A stretch of 64,000 nt of DNA from CAZROT01 sp964601895. GTDB taxonomy: Bacteria > Pseudomonadota > Gammaproteobacteria > Enterobacterales > Enterobacteriaceae. The stretch covers positions 1 to 64,000 of the forward strand of contig CAZROT010000008.1 in NCBI GenBank assembly GCA_964601895.1. The letters run 5' to 3'. A program made the position numbers and the translations under genes. Shown here piece by piece: positions 25,980 to 35,842 of this stretch (the first letter of the stretch is position 1; each line of letters starts with the position of its first letter). The notes under the pieces are model-generated. The model ran no database searches and was not told where the DNA came from. It worked only from the letters and a program-made list of their open reading frames with translations.

Positions 25980-27869
25980 ATGCTTTTTTTAACATTCTCT
26001 CGCCACACAGTCATTTGGCTCTTTTGTGTCACTCTGACCATGTTGATACTAACGGGCTGCGCAAATAAAGTGAAAAAAATCACAGTAAATATACCCAATG
26101 ATGCCATTGCCAGCTCCGACTATTATTTACAACAGGGGCAACAGAGTAGAGTCGAAGACAGAGACAACTGGCAATTACTTGCCATTCGTGCACTTTTACT
26201 GGAAGGTAATAATCATCAGGCCGCCGAACAACTGGCTACGCTATCGCGAAACCTGGACAATTTCCAGTCCCATGAAAAACAGCTGCTGGAAGCAGAACTA
26301 CAGCTGGCGCAAACAAATGATGCAGCGGCCAGAGACAGGATGGCGACATTGCATCCAGCATCACTTTCTACCAACCAGCAGGTACGTTACTGGCGCATGC
26401 AGATAAGCATGCATCAGAACCAACCAACAGTGGAATTAATCCGCGCTTATATTGCCTGGCAATTGCTACCCATTAATCTCGGCAAAGAAGAGCAGGAAAA
26501 CATCGATAAAATATGGCAGGCCATAACACAACTCTCTCCACAAGATTTAAAAACTACCACCATTGATGCTGATGAACATCTCCTCGAGGGATGGCTGGAT
26601 TTGGGCCACAGCTGGCAGAACAGCAGGCAGAATCCGGATTCACTCAAAGCGGCAATCAAGAGCTGGCAGGCGCGCTATCCACAACATCCGGTGGCAGGCA
26701 GACTGCCAACACCCTTAAATCAGATTAGTACGGCACAAGAGTCTGGCAAAATTATTGGCTTATTACTGCCACTTAACGGTTCAGCAAAAGCCTTTGGAGA
26801 AGCCATTCAACAGGGTTTTATTGCTGCCAAGAACGGCCTGTCAATGGATGCGCTACCACCGGCTGATATTCCTGATAATAGCGACAACACTGCAACACTG
26901 TCTCCAGATAGCGCTATACCGGGCACGGCAATCAGCAAACCTGCCGCTAATATTGAGATAAAAATTTATGATACGTCAACACAACCCATAAATACCTTAT
27001 TAACTAAAGCGCAGCGCGATGGCGTCTCTCTGGTTGTCGGCCCACTACTAAAATCCGATGTAGCACAATTAGCCAATATCACTACTTCACTCAGTATCCT
27101 GGCACTTAATCAACCAGAAACAGTTAACAGCCATCCCGGCATCTGTTATTTTGCACTTTCTCCTGAAGATGAAGCGCACAATGCCGCTCAGCATATCTGG
27201 CAACAGCAAAAGAAACTTCCATTACTGCTACTCCCAAGAGGAACATTCGGCACCCGCATAGCCAGCGCTTTTACTGAACAATGGCAAAATCAGGGAGGCA
27301 TGACCGTTCTGAAGCAAACTTTTGGCTCCATCAGTGAACTGAAGCAGGCTATCAACAACAATACAGGGATTCGTATGGCCGGCATCCCCGTTCTCACCCC
27401 TGCTGACCAGCCGCCTGCATCTGTCAATGGCAACATTGATGCGGTGTATATAGTCGCAACACCGGATGAGCTGAGCTTAATTAAGCCGATGATTGATATG
27501 GCCTCCGAATATCATGACAGGCCTGCATTGTTCGCCAGCTCGCGAAGCCACCAGGCCGGCACCGGTTCAGATTATTACCTGGAAATGGAAGGCATACAAT
27601 TTAGTGATATCCCCTTCATGTCAGACACAAACTCTACATTAAGGCAACAGGCAGCCGTAGCAATGAACAATGATTATTCGCTGATACGTCTGTATGCCAT
27701 GGGAATGGATGCCTGGATTTTAGCTGAGCACTTTGCCAACATACAGCACGCCGCTTTCCACATACCAGGATTAACGGGAATATTGGGCGTATCACCCGGC
27801 TGCATCATTCAACGTAAATTATCCTGGCTACAGTATCGTAACGGTACGATTATTCCAGTAACATCATAA
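25980..27869 (+). CDS. lpoA: LpoA, outer-membrane lipoprotein activator of PBP1a
   Basis: Spans the periplasm from the outer membrane to stimulate the peptidoglycan synthase PBP1a. 629 residues from ATG 25980; the longer frame to 25905 would bury the signal peptide. Lipobox LILTGC gives an acylated Cys. N-terminal TPR-like helical region (YYLQQGQQSRVEDRDNWQLL) and C-terminal periplasmic-binding-like domain (IGLLLPLNGSAKAFGEAIQQ, LVVGPLLKSDVAQL, ILALNQPE, YFALSPEDEA, KLSWLQY at the end). First gene of lpoA-yraN-diaA-dolP. Confidence 0.95.
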   Translation: MLFLTFSRHTVIWLFCVTLTMLILTGCANKVKKITVNIPNDAIASSDYYLQQGQQSRVEDRDNWQLLAIRALLLEGNNHQAAEQLATLSRNLDNFQSHEKQLLEAELQLAQTNDAAARDRMATLHPASLSTNQQVRYWRMQISMHQNQPTVELIRAYIAWQLLPINLGKEEQENIDKIWQAITQLSPQDLKTTTIDADEHLLEGWLDLGHSWQNSRQNPDSLKAAIKSWQARYPQHPVAGRLPTPLNQISTAQESGKIIGLLLPLNGSAKAFGEAIQQGFIAAKNGLSMDALPPADIPDNSDNTATLSPDSAIPGTAISKPAANIEIKIYDTSTQPINTLLTKAQRDGVSLVVGPLLKSDVAQLANITTSLSILALNQPETVNSHPGICYFALSPEDEAHNAAQHIWQQQKKLPLLLLPRGTFGTRIASAFTEQWQNQGGMTVLKQTFGSISELKQAINNNTGIRMAGIPVLTPADQPPASVNGNIDAVYIVATPDELSLIKPMIDMASEYHDRPALFASSRSHQAGTGSDYYLEMEGIQFSDIPFMSDTNSTLRQQAAVAMNNDYSLIRLYAMGMDAWILAEHFANIQHAAFHIPGLTGILGVSPGCIIQRKLSWLQYRNGTIIPVTS

Positions 27870-27946
27870 CAATGTCAGCACAGCTCATCGTTTGTACCCG
27901 ATGAATATTTCAATAACGGACACAAGGTAAGGTAATCAACGCTGAA

Positions 27947-28312
27947 ATGATCACCAGATTAAACCAGAGAAATATTGGAAGCAGCTATGAAATTCTGGCC
28001 CGGCGCTATCTTGAACATAACGGGCTGGTCTTTGTTGCTGCTAATGTGATGTTACGTTGTGGTGAAATCGATCTTATTATGCGTGATAAGGAGACCTGGG
28101 TCTTTGTGGAAGTGCGCTTCCGTCGTAATGCCAGTTTTGGCGATGCGGCCGCAAGCATTACGTACATAAAAAAACAACGGCTACTGCAAACTGCAGCCGT
28201 CTGGTTAGCACAACAGGGAGCGAGTTTTGATACCTCATCCTGTCGTTTTGACGTTTTTGCTATTACCGGTGATAAGCAGGAGTGGTTCACCAATGCTTTT
28301 AGTTTGCACTAA
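27947..28312 (+). CDS. yraN: YraN, UPF0102 endonuclease-like protein
   Basis: 121 residues with the restriction-endonuclease-like signature of UPF0102: GEIDLIMRDKETWVFVEVRF (the E-x-D...E-x-R core), AAASITYIKKQRLLQTA and RFDVFAI. Function is not established; a Holliday-junction-like nuclease role has been suggested from the fold. It lies 77 bp after lpoA and 56 bp before diaA, the standard enterobacterial order. Confidence 0.93.
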   Translation: MITRLNQRNIGSSYEILARRYLEHNGLVFVAANVMLRCGEIDLIMRDKETWVFVEVRFRRNASFGDAAASITYIKKQRLLQTAAVWLAQQGASFDTSSCRFDVFAITGDKQEWFTNAFSLH

Positions 28313-28368
28313 ACTGTTATCTCAATGATAGATAAAATAATTTAATTTTAATAATAGGTTAACTTAAC

Positions 28369-28962
28369 GTGCTGGATAGAATAAGAATCTGTTTTACTGA
28401 AAGTATTCAAACTCAAATTGCCGCCGCCGAATCGTTGACAGAGACCATCTCACAGGCGGCCACAGCTATTGTAAAGTCACTACTGAATGGTAATAAAATC
28501 CTTTGTTGTGGTAATGGCCTCTCTGCGACAAACACCCAGCATTTTGCAGCCAGTATGATAAATCGCTTTGAAACTGAACGTCCAAGCTTACCCGCGGTTG
28601 CCTTAAATGCAGATAATGTAGTACTGACAGCAATTATGAATGATCATTCGCATGATGAAGTCTATGCTAAACAGGTACGAGCGCTGGGTAGTGCCGGTGA
28701 CATACTGCTGGCAGTTTCCATTCATGGCAACAGTCGTGATATTGTGAAAGCCGTTGAAGCCGCAGTCACCCGGGATATGACAATTATTGCGCTGACCGGC
28801 TATGATGGTGGAGAGCTTGCTGGTTTACTGGGTGAACATGACGTTGAAATTCGCGTCCCTTCCCATCACAGTGCTCGCATTCAGGAAATACACCTGCTTA
28901 CTGTAAATTGCCTGTGTGATTTAATTGATAACACGTTATTTCCCCATAAAGAAAGTGATTAA
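28369..28962 (+). CDS. diaA: DiaA, DnaA initiator-associating SIS-domain protein
   Basis: Tetrameric SIS-fold protein that binds DnaA and promotes its assembly at oriC for timely initiation. 197 residues starting with GTG at 28369 (MLDRIRICFTESIQTQIAAA). Near-identity with E. coli DiaA: NKILCCGNGLSATNTQHFAA, MINRFETERPSLPA, VKAVEAAVTRDMTIIALTGY, SARIQEIHLLTVNCLCDLID. Retention implies DnaA-controlled replication. dolP follows after 11 bp. Confidence 0.95.
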   Translation: MLDRIRICFTESIQTQIAAAESLTETISQAATAIVKSLLNGNKILCCGNGLSATNTQHFAASMINRFETERPSLPAVALNADNVVLTAIMNDHSHDEVYAKQVRALGSAGDILLAVSIHGNSRDIVKAVEAAVTRDMTIIALTGYDGGELAGLLGEHDVEIRVPSHHSARIQEIHLLTVNCLCDLIDNTLFPHKESD

Positions 28963-28973
28963 AAGGAGAATAA

Positions 28974-29546
28974 ATGAAGATTTATTCCATACCCGTGTTA
29001 GTTAGCGCGTTATTATTACAAGGCTGTGTTGGCGCACTCATTGTTGGCAGTGCAGCAGTTGCCACAAAAACAACCACCGATCCACGGACAGTAGGAACAC
29101 AGGTTGACGACAGCACATTAGAAGCCAGAGTCAATAATACATTAAGTAATGATACCGCATTGAAAAACCAGGCGCGCATTACGGCAACGGTCTATCAAGG
29201 GAAAGTCCTGCTCACTGGACAGTCCCCTGATGATGAGCTGGTGAAACGTGCAAAAAACATTGCTTCTGGTGTTGAGAACGTCACGGCAATATATAACGAA
29301 ATACGCAAAGGCACTCCGATTGACTTTACTACTGTTTCCTCGGATACCTGGATAACTACTAAGGTACGTTCCCAGCTGCTGACTAACGATTCCGTCAAGT
29401 CGTCACATGTCAAAGTGGTCACTGAAAATGGCGAAGTGTTTCTCCTGGGGTTAGTTTCCGAGCAGGAAGGACAATCTGCGGCACAAGTAGCCAGTAAAGT
29501 GAACGGAGTCAAACGTGTTATTACTGCTTTTACTTATGCGAAATAA
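28974..29546 (+). CDS. dolP: DolP (YraP), dual-BON-domain outer-membrane lipoprotein
   Basis: Outer-membrane lipoprotein that binds anionic phospholipid at division sites and supports envelope integrity and BAM function. 190 residues; AAGGAG ribosome site before ATG 28974. Lipobox ALLLQGC with Cys18. Two BON domains at about 45-112 and 122-190 (ITATVYQGKVLLTGQSPDDE; VKVVTENGEVFLLGLVSEQE). End of the lpoA cluster, convergent with arcB. Confidence 0.95.
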   Translation: MKIYSIPVLVSALLLQGCVGALIVGSAAVATKTTTDPRTVGTQVDDSTLEARVNNTLSNDTALKNQARITATVYQGKVLLTGQSPDDELVKRAKNIASGVENVTAIYNEIRKGTPIDFTTVSSDTWITTKVRSQLLTNDSVKSSHVKVVTENGEVFLLGLVSEQEGQSAAQVASKVNGVKRVITAFTYAK

Positions 29547-29609
29547 CAGACTATTCAGCGCATAATCACACCCTGCAGACTGTATGCTGTCTTCATCAGG
29601 CAGCATACG

Positions 29610-31976
29610 TTAACGAAACATCCCCTCCCTGCCAGGATTGATACTGCCCTTTTCAGCATCAGCTATCCATTCACGTAGCAATTTTACATCAACACGCCAT
29701 TCCTGCTTTAATTCATCAACCCAGCCTTGTACATTATCCCACCACGCAGGCAAAGACGGCGTCTGGATTTTCTGCGCTAACTGCTGCAAACGAAGTAGCC
29801 CTATCGAACCGGTAGCCCCTTTAATTTTATGCGCTTCGTTGGTAATGCTGCTCCTGTCTCTGGCTGTCATACTGGCCTCAAGGAGAGCGAGATAACCTGG
29901 CATCTCCCGTTCAAATAATGTCAGACTCTGATACATCAGTGTGGGACCAATTAATTCCATATACTGCGCCAGCATTGCAGTATCAAGCAATGATGGCTTA
30001 GTCTGCAGCTCACTACTCGTGTACTGTTTCGTTTCATGAGCGGATCGGTGGGCACAAAACTGCTCAATGACTGCCCTGAGTGCAGGAACCGAAAGCGGTT
30101 TGCTCAACACATCATCCATTCCTGCATCCAGATATTCTTTTTTATCTTTTAAGACATTTGCAGTCAGCGCAACCAGCAGCGGTAATGCATTATTGTTATA
30201 ACGTTCACGAATATGACGCGCAATATCCAGACCCGTCATATCTGGTAATTGGATATCCAGTAAGACTAAATCAAATCTGTCAGGGTGAAACATGGCTAAT
30301 GCGTCATGCCCATTCATAGCGACATCAACACTATGTCCCAATTTCTCCAGCACTGAACGTGCTACAATTACGTTCAGTTCAATATCCTCAACCAGCAATA
30401 CACGTAACGCAGGTAGCCTGTCATGAGCAGGGTTGCTGTTCTCTATGTCCTGCACAGCTGGAGCGGTAACCGACAGGGTAAAGCAGGAGCCTTTTCCCTC
30501 GGTGCTTTTAACAGTAATATCTCCGCCCATAGTCTGGGCAAGCCGCCTCGAAACGGCCAGGCCAATACCGGTGCCTGTTGCAGAACGCTCACCATAACTG
30601 TCTGAAACCTGGTAATACATCGCAAAAATCTTTTCCTGCTCATCCTGCGGGATACCCACGCCTGAATCTTCAACTTCAAATAGCAAGCGCTCAGGCATTT
30701 CATACCTGACACGCACAACAATTTGCCCTTTCTGCGTAAATTTCACTGCATTACCAATTAAATTCCATAAAATCTGCCGTAATCGGGTACCATCCAGGGT
30801 CACCTTTTGTGGCAATGTACCTTGTAATTCCATAAAAAACTTCAAATTCTTAGGTTGAGCCAGTAATCCTGACTGGTTTTCTAAATCAGCAATAAACTCC
30901 ATAAAATCAATATCTTGATTATCAAGTTTAACTTTTTGTCGTTCAAACCTATCCATTTCAATGATATCATTGAAAATATTTCCCAGCGTGATGGCACTGA
31001 CATGAATAGTTTTAAGATAACTTAATTGTTCAGTATTGAGTTGGGTATCAAGCAGAATGCGACTCAGTCCGACAATACCATTCAGCGGGGTGCGCAATTC
31101 ATGACTGATAGTGGAAATAAATGTGGTCTTATCTCTGCTGGAATTCTCCAGTGCCTCCTGGTAGCGTTTACGTTCAGTAATATCACGACCAAAACCCATC
31201 AAACCCTGGCGTTTGCCAAAACTGTCATAAAACGGCACTTTAAGCAGTTCAAAACACGCCCTGCGTCCATCTGGATAAACAAACCACTGTTCATAAGTCA
31301 GGGAAACATTATGACGAAAAACTTTTTCGTCAGTTTCTATTATTTTTTCTGCAATGTCCGCACTGAATACTTCCTTAGGCGTTAAACCAACCAGCTGCTT
31401 TTCACTTTTACCAGTCAGCAGCTCCGTAGCACGATTGCATCCGGAAAATTCGTTTTTTTCGTTACGATAGTAAACCAGATCAGGAGAAGCATCTAAAAAT
31501 GAACGCAGTAAAGCAGACTGTTGCACCAGCTCAATTTGTGTTCGCTCACGGTGCTTCATTTCTTTTTTCAGCTGAGAAACAGCTTCAAGATGTGCCTGTT
31601 CTACTTTTTCACGATCAGCAATTTCATGGCTGAGCTGGGATATATTTTTTTGTAGCTGCTGATTCAGTTCCAGATCGCGATAACGCATCACTTCGAGCTT
31701 ATCAACCAGGCGCGAAAGCCGCTGGCGTGATTCTTCCAGTTGTTCAACAACGATAGATAAAAAATAAACAGACCAGGGAGTAATCAGTAAACCAAAAAAA
31801 ATAGAATGAATAAGATCAATTCCTTTAATTTCGCCACGTAATAAAAGAGTAACCACAACCTGGACTACAACGGCCAGAAACACCAAGACAAAAGCCAGCA
31901 ATAGAGAAAATTGTACCAACCCTAGCTTCATCATTAGATCAACGTAATATTGCGCTAATAATTTAATTTTATTCAT
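29610..31976 (-). CDS. arcB: ArcB aerobic respiration control sensor kinase
   Basis: Membrane hybrid kinase that senses quinone redox state and phosphorylates ArcA. 788 residues from ATG 31976 (MNKIKLLAQYYVD); 31979 is possible. Two membrane helices at about 24-46 and 58-77, a leucine-rich coiled coil, and a PAS domain carrying both redox cysteines at Cys180 and Cys241, the same positions as in E. coli. H-box His292 (TISHELRTPLNG), receiver Asp574 (LVLLDIQLPDMTG), Hpt His716 (EAHKIKGATGSIG). Every relay residue is intact, so redox control should work. Confidence 0.96.
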   Translation of the reverse strand: MNKIKLLAQYYVDLMMKLGLVQFSLLLAFVLVFLAVVVQVVVTLLLRGEIKGIDLIHSIFFGLLITPWSVYFLSIVVEQLEESRQRLSRLVDKLEVMRYRDLELNQQLQKNISQLSHEIADREKVEQAHLEAVSQLKKEMKHRERTQIELVQQSALLRSFLDASPDLVYYRNEKNEFSGCNRATELLTGKSEKQLVGLTPKEVFSADIAEKIIETDEKVFRHNVSLTYEQWFVYPDGRRACFELLKVPFYDSFGKRQGLMGFGRDITERKRYQEALENSSRDKTTFISTISHELRTPLNGIVGLSRILLDTQLNTEQLSYLKTIHVSAITLGNIFNDIIEMDRFERQKVKLDNQDIDFMEFIADLENQSGLLAQPKNLKFFMELQGTLPQKVTLDGTRLRQILWNLIGNAVKFTQKGQIVVRVRYEMPERLLFEVEDSGVGIPQDEQEKIFAMYYQVSDSYGERSATGTGIGLAVSRRLAQTMGGDITVKSTEGKGSCFTLSVTAPAVQDIENSNPAHDRLPALRVLLVEDIELNVIVARSVLEKLGHSVDVAMNGHDALAMFHPDRFDLVLLDIQLPDMTGLDIARHIRERYNNNALPLLVALTANVLKDKKEYLDAGMDDVLSKPLSVPALRAVIEQFCAHRSAHETKQYTSSELQTKPSLLDTAMLAQYMELIGPTLMYQSLTLFEREMPGYLALLEASMTARDRSSITNEAHKIKGATGSIGLLRLQQLAQKIQTPSLPAWWDNVQGWVDELKQEWRVDVKLLREWIADAEKGSINPGREGMFR

Positions 31977-32464
31977 CATTGCTCTCATTAATCTTGCTTT
32001 AATGAACCGTATCGTAATACCAGTACAGTCGATGCTCAAAAACAGAGGGATGGTTAATTACATCACGTAAGTAATGCTAATAAGATTTGAATAAGATGAA
32101 CATATATATGAAAAGACAGATATTTAGAATATTATTCTAAAATTACAGTCATTATCAGCATCATGCAACGATGGAACACGTAAACTATAGTGATACGACT
32201 CGCATTTTTATCTTAGATATGCAATAACAACAGCAGGATAACTCAATAAAATTATAATTGTTTTTACTCCTGACTTTAAAACATCATCTCTCAAGTTAAT
32301 GATTACAACTGCCATAGGAAATTCGCGCTTTTATTGGTAAAGAGTGGCCGGCTAACCAGAATCTGCTGCTAAAACACCACTGTTATGGTCATTATCACTG
32401 CCATTTCCCCGCTGTTCTTTAGCTGCATCTTCCAGCAGCTATGCTATCATCTGGAAAAAACTAC
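31977..32464. other. 488-bp divergent promoter region, arcB / waaA
   Basis: AT-rich DNA that must hold promoters for arcB (minus) and waaA (plus). No open frame, RNA gene or clear hairpin is recognised. Confidence 0.5.
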
Positions 32465-33763
32465 ATGAATACACCTGATAACAGAATGTTGCTACGCCTA
32501 TATCAGCTATTGCTTTACCTTATTCAGCCTTTGATTTGGCTGCGTTTATTACTACGCAGCCGCAAGGCTCCCGCTTATCGTAAGCGCTGGAGTGAACGTT
32601 ATGGATTCTGCCATGGTAAGGTGATTGCAGGTGGTATTTTGTTGCACTCTGTTTCTGTTGGTGAAACTCTCGCTGCGGTTCCTCTGGTCAGAGCGTTACG
32701 CCATCGTTACCCTGCGTTACCGATTACCGTGACGACCATGACACCCACAGGCTCTGAACGAGTACAATCTGCTTTCGGTAAAGACGTTCAGCATGTTTAC
32801 CTTCCCTATGATCTGCCATGCGCAATAAATCGTTTTCTTAATCAGGTTAAGCCAACCCTGGTAATTATTATGGAAACTGAATTATGGCCTGGCCTTATTA
32901 CTGCATTATTTCGACGCCGGATACCCTTAATCATCGCTAATGCGCGACTTTCTGAACGCTCAGCGATGCGCTATAAAAGAATTGCTGGTTTTATGCGTAA
33001 CATTCTGCAGGGTATTACGCTGATAGCGGCGCAACATCGGGAAGATGGCCAACGCTTTCTTGAGCTGGGCCTTGCACGTTCGCAGCTTGTGATTACAGGT
33101 AGCCTTAAATTTGATATCTCGGTAACCCCGGAACTGGCGGCACGGGCTATTACCTTACGCCACCAGTGGGCCCCAAACCGGCCTGTGTTTATTGCCACCA
33201 GTACTCATGAGGGCGAGGAAATCATTATCCTGGATGTTTATTGCCAACTTTTAGCGCTTCATCCAGATTTATTGCTTATTCTTGTTCCGCGTCATCCGGA
33301 ACGCTTTAACAAAGCAAAAGAACTGACGCAAAAAGCAGGACTCAATTATATCTTGCGTAGTAGCGGCGAGTCCCCTGCAGCCAGCACACAGGTTGTTATC
33401 GGTGACACTATGGGGGAACTCATGTTGTTATATGGCATTGCGGATATTGCTTTCGTTGGTGGCAGTCTGGTTGAAACAGGCGGACATAATCCACTTGAAG
33501 CCGCTGCTCACGGCGTTCCAGTATTAATGGGACCCCATGTTTTTAATTTTAAAAATATTTGTGCCAAACTGCAACAAGCCGGGGGACTTATTACCGTCAC
33601 GGATACACCATCGCTGGTAGAAAAAGTCAGTATGCTACTCACCGATAACAAAAGCCGACTTCACTACGGACGCCAGGCCGCCGAAGTCCTGCGTGAGAAC
33701 CAGGGGGCTATGCAGCGCCTGTTACACCTTTTGGCTCCGTATCTCCCTCCCCGGAGCCATTAA
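32465..33763 (+). CDS. waaA: WaaA (KdtA), Kdo transferase
   Basis: Transfers two Kdo sugars from CMP-Kdo to lipid IVA at the inner membrane, an essential step in LPS. About 432 residues. ATG 32465 has GGAAAA upstream; ATG 32486 (MLLRLYQLLLYLIQP) gives the start most like E. coli, and 32441 is also in frame. Motifs: RKAPAYRKRWSERYGF, LLHSVSVGETLAAVPLVRAL, TTMTPTGSERVQSAFG, IMETELWPGL, GSLKFDISVTPELAA, FVGGSLVETGGHNPLEAAAH. The stop is directly followed by the waaE ATG. Confidence 0.95.
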   Translation: MNTPDNRMLLRLYQLLLYLIQPLIWLRLLLRSRKAPAYRKRWSERYGFCHGKVIAGGILLHSVSVGETLAAVPLVRALRHRYPALPITVTTMTPTGSERVQSAFGKDVQHVYLPYDLPCAINRFLNQVKPTLVIIMETELWPGLITALFRRRIPLIIANARLSERSAMRYKRIAGFMRNILQGITLIAAQHREDGQRFLELGLARSQLVITGSLKFDISVTPELAARAITLRHQWAPNRPVFIATSTHEGEEIIILDVYCQLLALHPDLLLILVPRHPERFNKAKELTQKAGLNYILRSSGESPAASTQVVIGDTMGELMLLYGIADIAFVGGSLVETGGHNPLEAAAHGVPVLMGPHVFNFKNICAKLQQAGGLITVTDTPSLVEKVSMLLTDNKSRLHYGRQAAEVLRENQGAMQRLLHLLAPYLPPRSH

Positions 33764-34546
33764 ATGAGTGCAAAAAAACGCCTGTCTGTCGTCATGATTA
33801 CAAAAAATGAAGCTACTCTGTTACCAGAATGCCTTGCTTCAGTCGCTTTTGCTGATGAAATTCTGGTACTTGATTCAGGTAGCACAGATGATACCGAGGC
33901 AATTGCACGGCAGTCTGGAGCTAAGGTTTACACCAGCACTACATGGCAGGGATTTGGCAGACAACGCCAGCTTGCACAGCAGTATGCTACCGGTGATTAC
34001 ATTTTTATGATAGACGCCGATGAACGGGTAACACCCACATTAAGAGCTGCTGTAGAACAAGTTATCGCTGCCCCCGATGATAATGCTGTTTACAGCTGTA
34101 CGCGACGAAATTTATTTTTAGGCCGATTTATGCGCCATAGTGGCTGGTACCCTGACACTGTTGTGCGCCTGTACGCCAGAGATCGTTACCATTACAACGA
34201 TGACCTGGTGCATGAATCTCTGCAGACGGAGTCAGCCAGAATCATTCCTCTTAATGGTGATTTATTGCATCTGACCTGCCGGGATTTCTGTTCTTTTCAA
34301 CGTAAGCAACTCAGTTACGCCGAAGCCTGGGCAATGCAATATTACCAGAAGAGTAAAACCTGTTACTATTTCTCTATTTTTAGTCATTGCGCCGGGGCTT
34401 TTTTAAAAACCTGGCTATTGCGGGCCGGTTTTCTTGATGGAAAGCAGGGGTTGTTACTGGCAATAGTAAATGCGCAATATACCTTTAATAAATACACCGC
34501 CCTATGGGCATTAACTCATCAACAAAAACACAACAATATGCTATGA
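33764..34546 (+). CDS. waaE: WaaE (KdtX) LPS core beta-1,4-glucosyltransferase
   Basis: Family 2 glycosyltransferase that in Klebsiella and Serratia adds glucose to heptose I of the LPS inner core. 260 residues: LSVVMITKNEATLLPECLAS, ILVLDSGSTDDTEAIA (first Asp of the nucleotide site), FMIDADERVTP (DxD-like). It begins immediately at the end of waaA and its TGA overlaps the coaD start (ATGA), giving a tight operon. The waaA-waaE-coaD order is that of Serratia/Yersinia/Klebsiella rather than E. coli. Confidence 0.9.
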   Translation: MSAKKRLSVVMITKNEATLLPECLASVAFADEILVLDSGSTDDTEAIARQSGAKVYTSTTWQGFGRQRQLAQQYATGDYIFMIDADERVTPTLRAAVEQVIAAPDDNAVYSCTRRNLFLGRFMRHSGWYPDTVVRLYARDRYHYNDDLVHESLQTESARIIPLNGDLLHLTCRDFCSFQRKQLSYAEAWAMQYYQKSKTCYYFSIFSHCAGAFLKTWLLRAGFLDGKQGLLLAIVNAQYTFNKYTALWALTHQQKHNNML

Positions 34547-35025
34547 CTATTCATGCTATTTACCCCGGCACGTTCGATCCCATCACCAATGGCCATCTGG
34601 ACTTAGTCACACGCGCATCAACGCTCTTTGAACATGTCATTCTGGCTATCGCCAGCAATGGAATAAAAAAACCACTCTTTACTCTGGAAGAACGGGTTTC
34701 CTTAGCTGAAAAAGCGACTGTACATTTAAAAAACGTCAGGGTAATGGGATTTAGTGGACTACTGGTTGATTTTGCCAAAAGTCAGAATGCCAGGATCCTG
34801 CTACGAGGCCTGCGTTCTTTTGCTGATTTTGAATATGAAATGCAGCTGTCAGGCATAAATCATCGCTTGATGCCAGAACTGGAAAGTGTTTTTCTGACAC
34901 CTTCAGAAAAATGGGCATTTCTTTCTTCATCCTTAGTAAAAGAAGTTGCATTTCATGGTGGAGACGTTACTGCTTTTCTACCGCCACCTGTCACGGCAGC
35001 ATTATTACTGAAAAAGCGTGTCTGA
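34543..35025 (+). CDS. coaD: Phosphopantetheine adenylyltransferase
   Basis: Fourth step of coenzyme A synthesis: 4'-phosphopantetheine + ATP to dephospho-CoA. 160 residues from ATG 34543, which overlaps the waaE TGA by two bases; the in-frame ATG at 34504 would add an unrelated leader. Motifs: YPGTFDPITNGHLDLVTRAS (nucleotidyltransferase T/HxGH), ARILLRGLRSFADFEYEMQL, and SSLVKEVAFHGGDVTAFLP. Convergent with mutM, only 7 bp apart. Confidence 0.96.
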   Translation: MTIHAIYPGTFDPITNGHLDLVTRASTLFEHVILAIASNGIKKPLFTLEERVSLAEKATVHLKNVRVMGFSGLLVDFAKSQNARILLRGLRSFADFEYEMQLSGINHRLMPELESVFLTPSEKWAFLSSSLVKEVAFHGGDVTAFLPPPVTAALLLKKRV

Positions 35026-35032
35026 TCGTTGT

Positions 35033-35842
35033 TTACTGCTGACAGACGCGACAAAAAAAGGTACTGCGCTGCCCCTGTTTCATTACTTCTATCACTCCGC
35101 TACACCTGGTGCACGGCAGGCCTGCGCGACCATAAACATGTAACGCCTGCTTAAAATAACCCGGTTTTCCATCTGCCTGTAAAAAATCACGTAACGTTGT
35201 TCCTCCCTGTTGTATCGAATGCAATAGCACGCCCTTGATGGCTGTCACTAGTTTTTCTGTTTCTGTCAGCGTTAATGAATTAGCGGGTCTGTCTGGCATA
35301 ATACCTGCAACAAATAACGATTCACTGGCATAAATATTACCAATACCAACCACCAGTTTAGTGTTCATTAACCAGGGCTTAATGTGTGTACGGGTATGTC
35401 GTGATTTTTCAAACAAATATTGGCTATTAAAATCCCCTTCTAACGGCTCACAGCCTAAGTGTGCCAGTACAGGGGTATTGTTAATATCATCACTCCATAA
35501 CCAGCAACCAAAACGTCGTGGATCACAATAACGCAATATTTTCCCGTTGCTCATAACCAAATCGATGTGATCATGTTTCTGTACTATGCTGTCTTTTAAC
35601 AGTATTTTCAGACTACCGGACATGCCAAGATGAATAATAATCCAGCCAGTGTGTAATTCAACCAGCAAATATTTTGCACGGCGTTGCACACTCACGACAA
35701 TCTGGTCACGAAGCGATGCGATTTCATCAGCAACAGGCCAACGCAAACAGGAATTTCTGACTATAGCCTCAATAATGGTATGCCCGACAAGATAAGGGGC
35801 TATCCCGCGACGGCTGGTTTCTATTTCAGGTAATTCAGGCAA
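35033..35842 (-). CDS. mutM: Formamidopyrimidine-DNA glycosylase MutM, TTG start
   Basis: Removes 8-oxoguanine and formamidopyrimidines from DNA and nicks the strand. The enzyme needs proline at position 2 as its catalytic N-terminus. In this frame no ATG precedes PELPEIETSRRG correctly; a TTG at 35842 does, with GGAG 6 nt upstream, giving MPELPEIE. The longer reading from 35863 would bury the proline. 269 residues: Glu3 and Lys57-type residues (QRRAKYLLVEL), NIYASESLF, H2TH region, and the C-terminal zinc finger CTRCSGVIEV...CRVC with an RSTFFCRVCQQ end. Confidence 0.95.
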   Translation of the reverse strand: MPELPEIETSRRGIAPYLVGHTIIEAIVRNSCLRWPVADEIASLRDQIVVSVQRRAKYLLVELHTGWIIIHLGMSGSLKILLKDSIVQKHDHIDLVMSNGKILRYCDPRRFGCWLWSDDINNTPVLAHLGCEPLEGDFNSQYLFEKSRHTRTHIKPWLMNTKLVVGIGNIYASESLFVAGIMPDRPANSLTLTETEKLVTAIKGVLLHSIQQGGTTLRDFLQADGKPGYFKQALHVYGRAGLPCTRCSGVIEVMKQGQRSTFFCRVCQQ

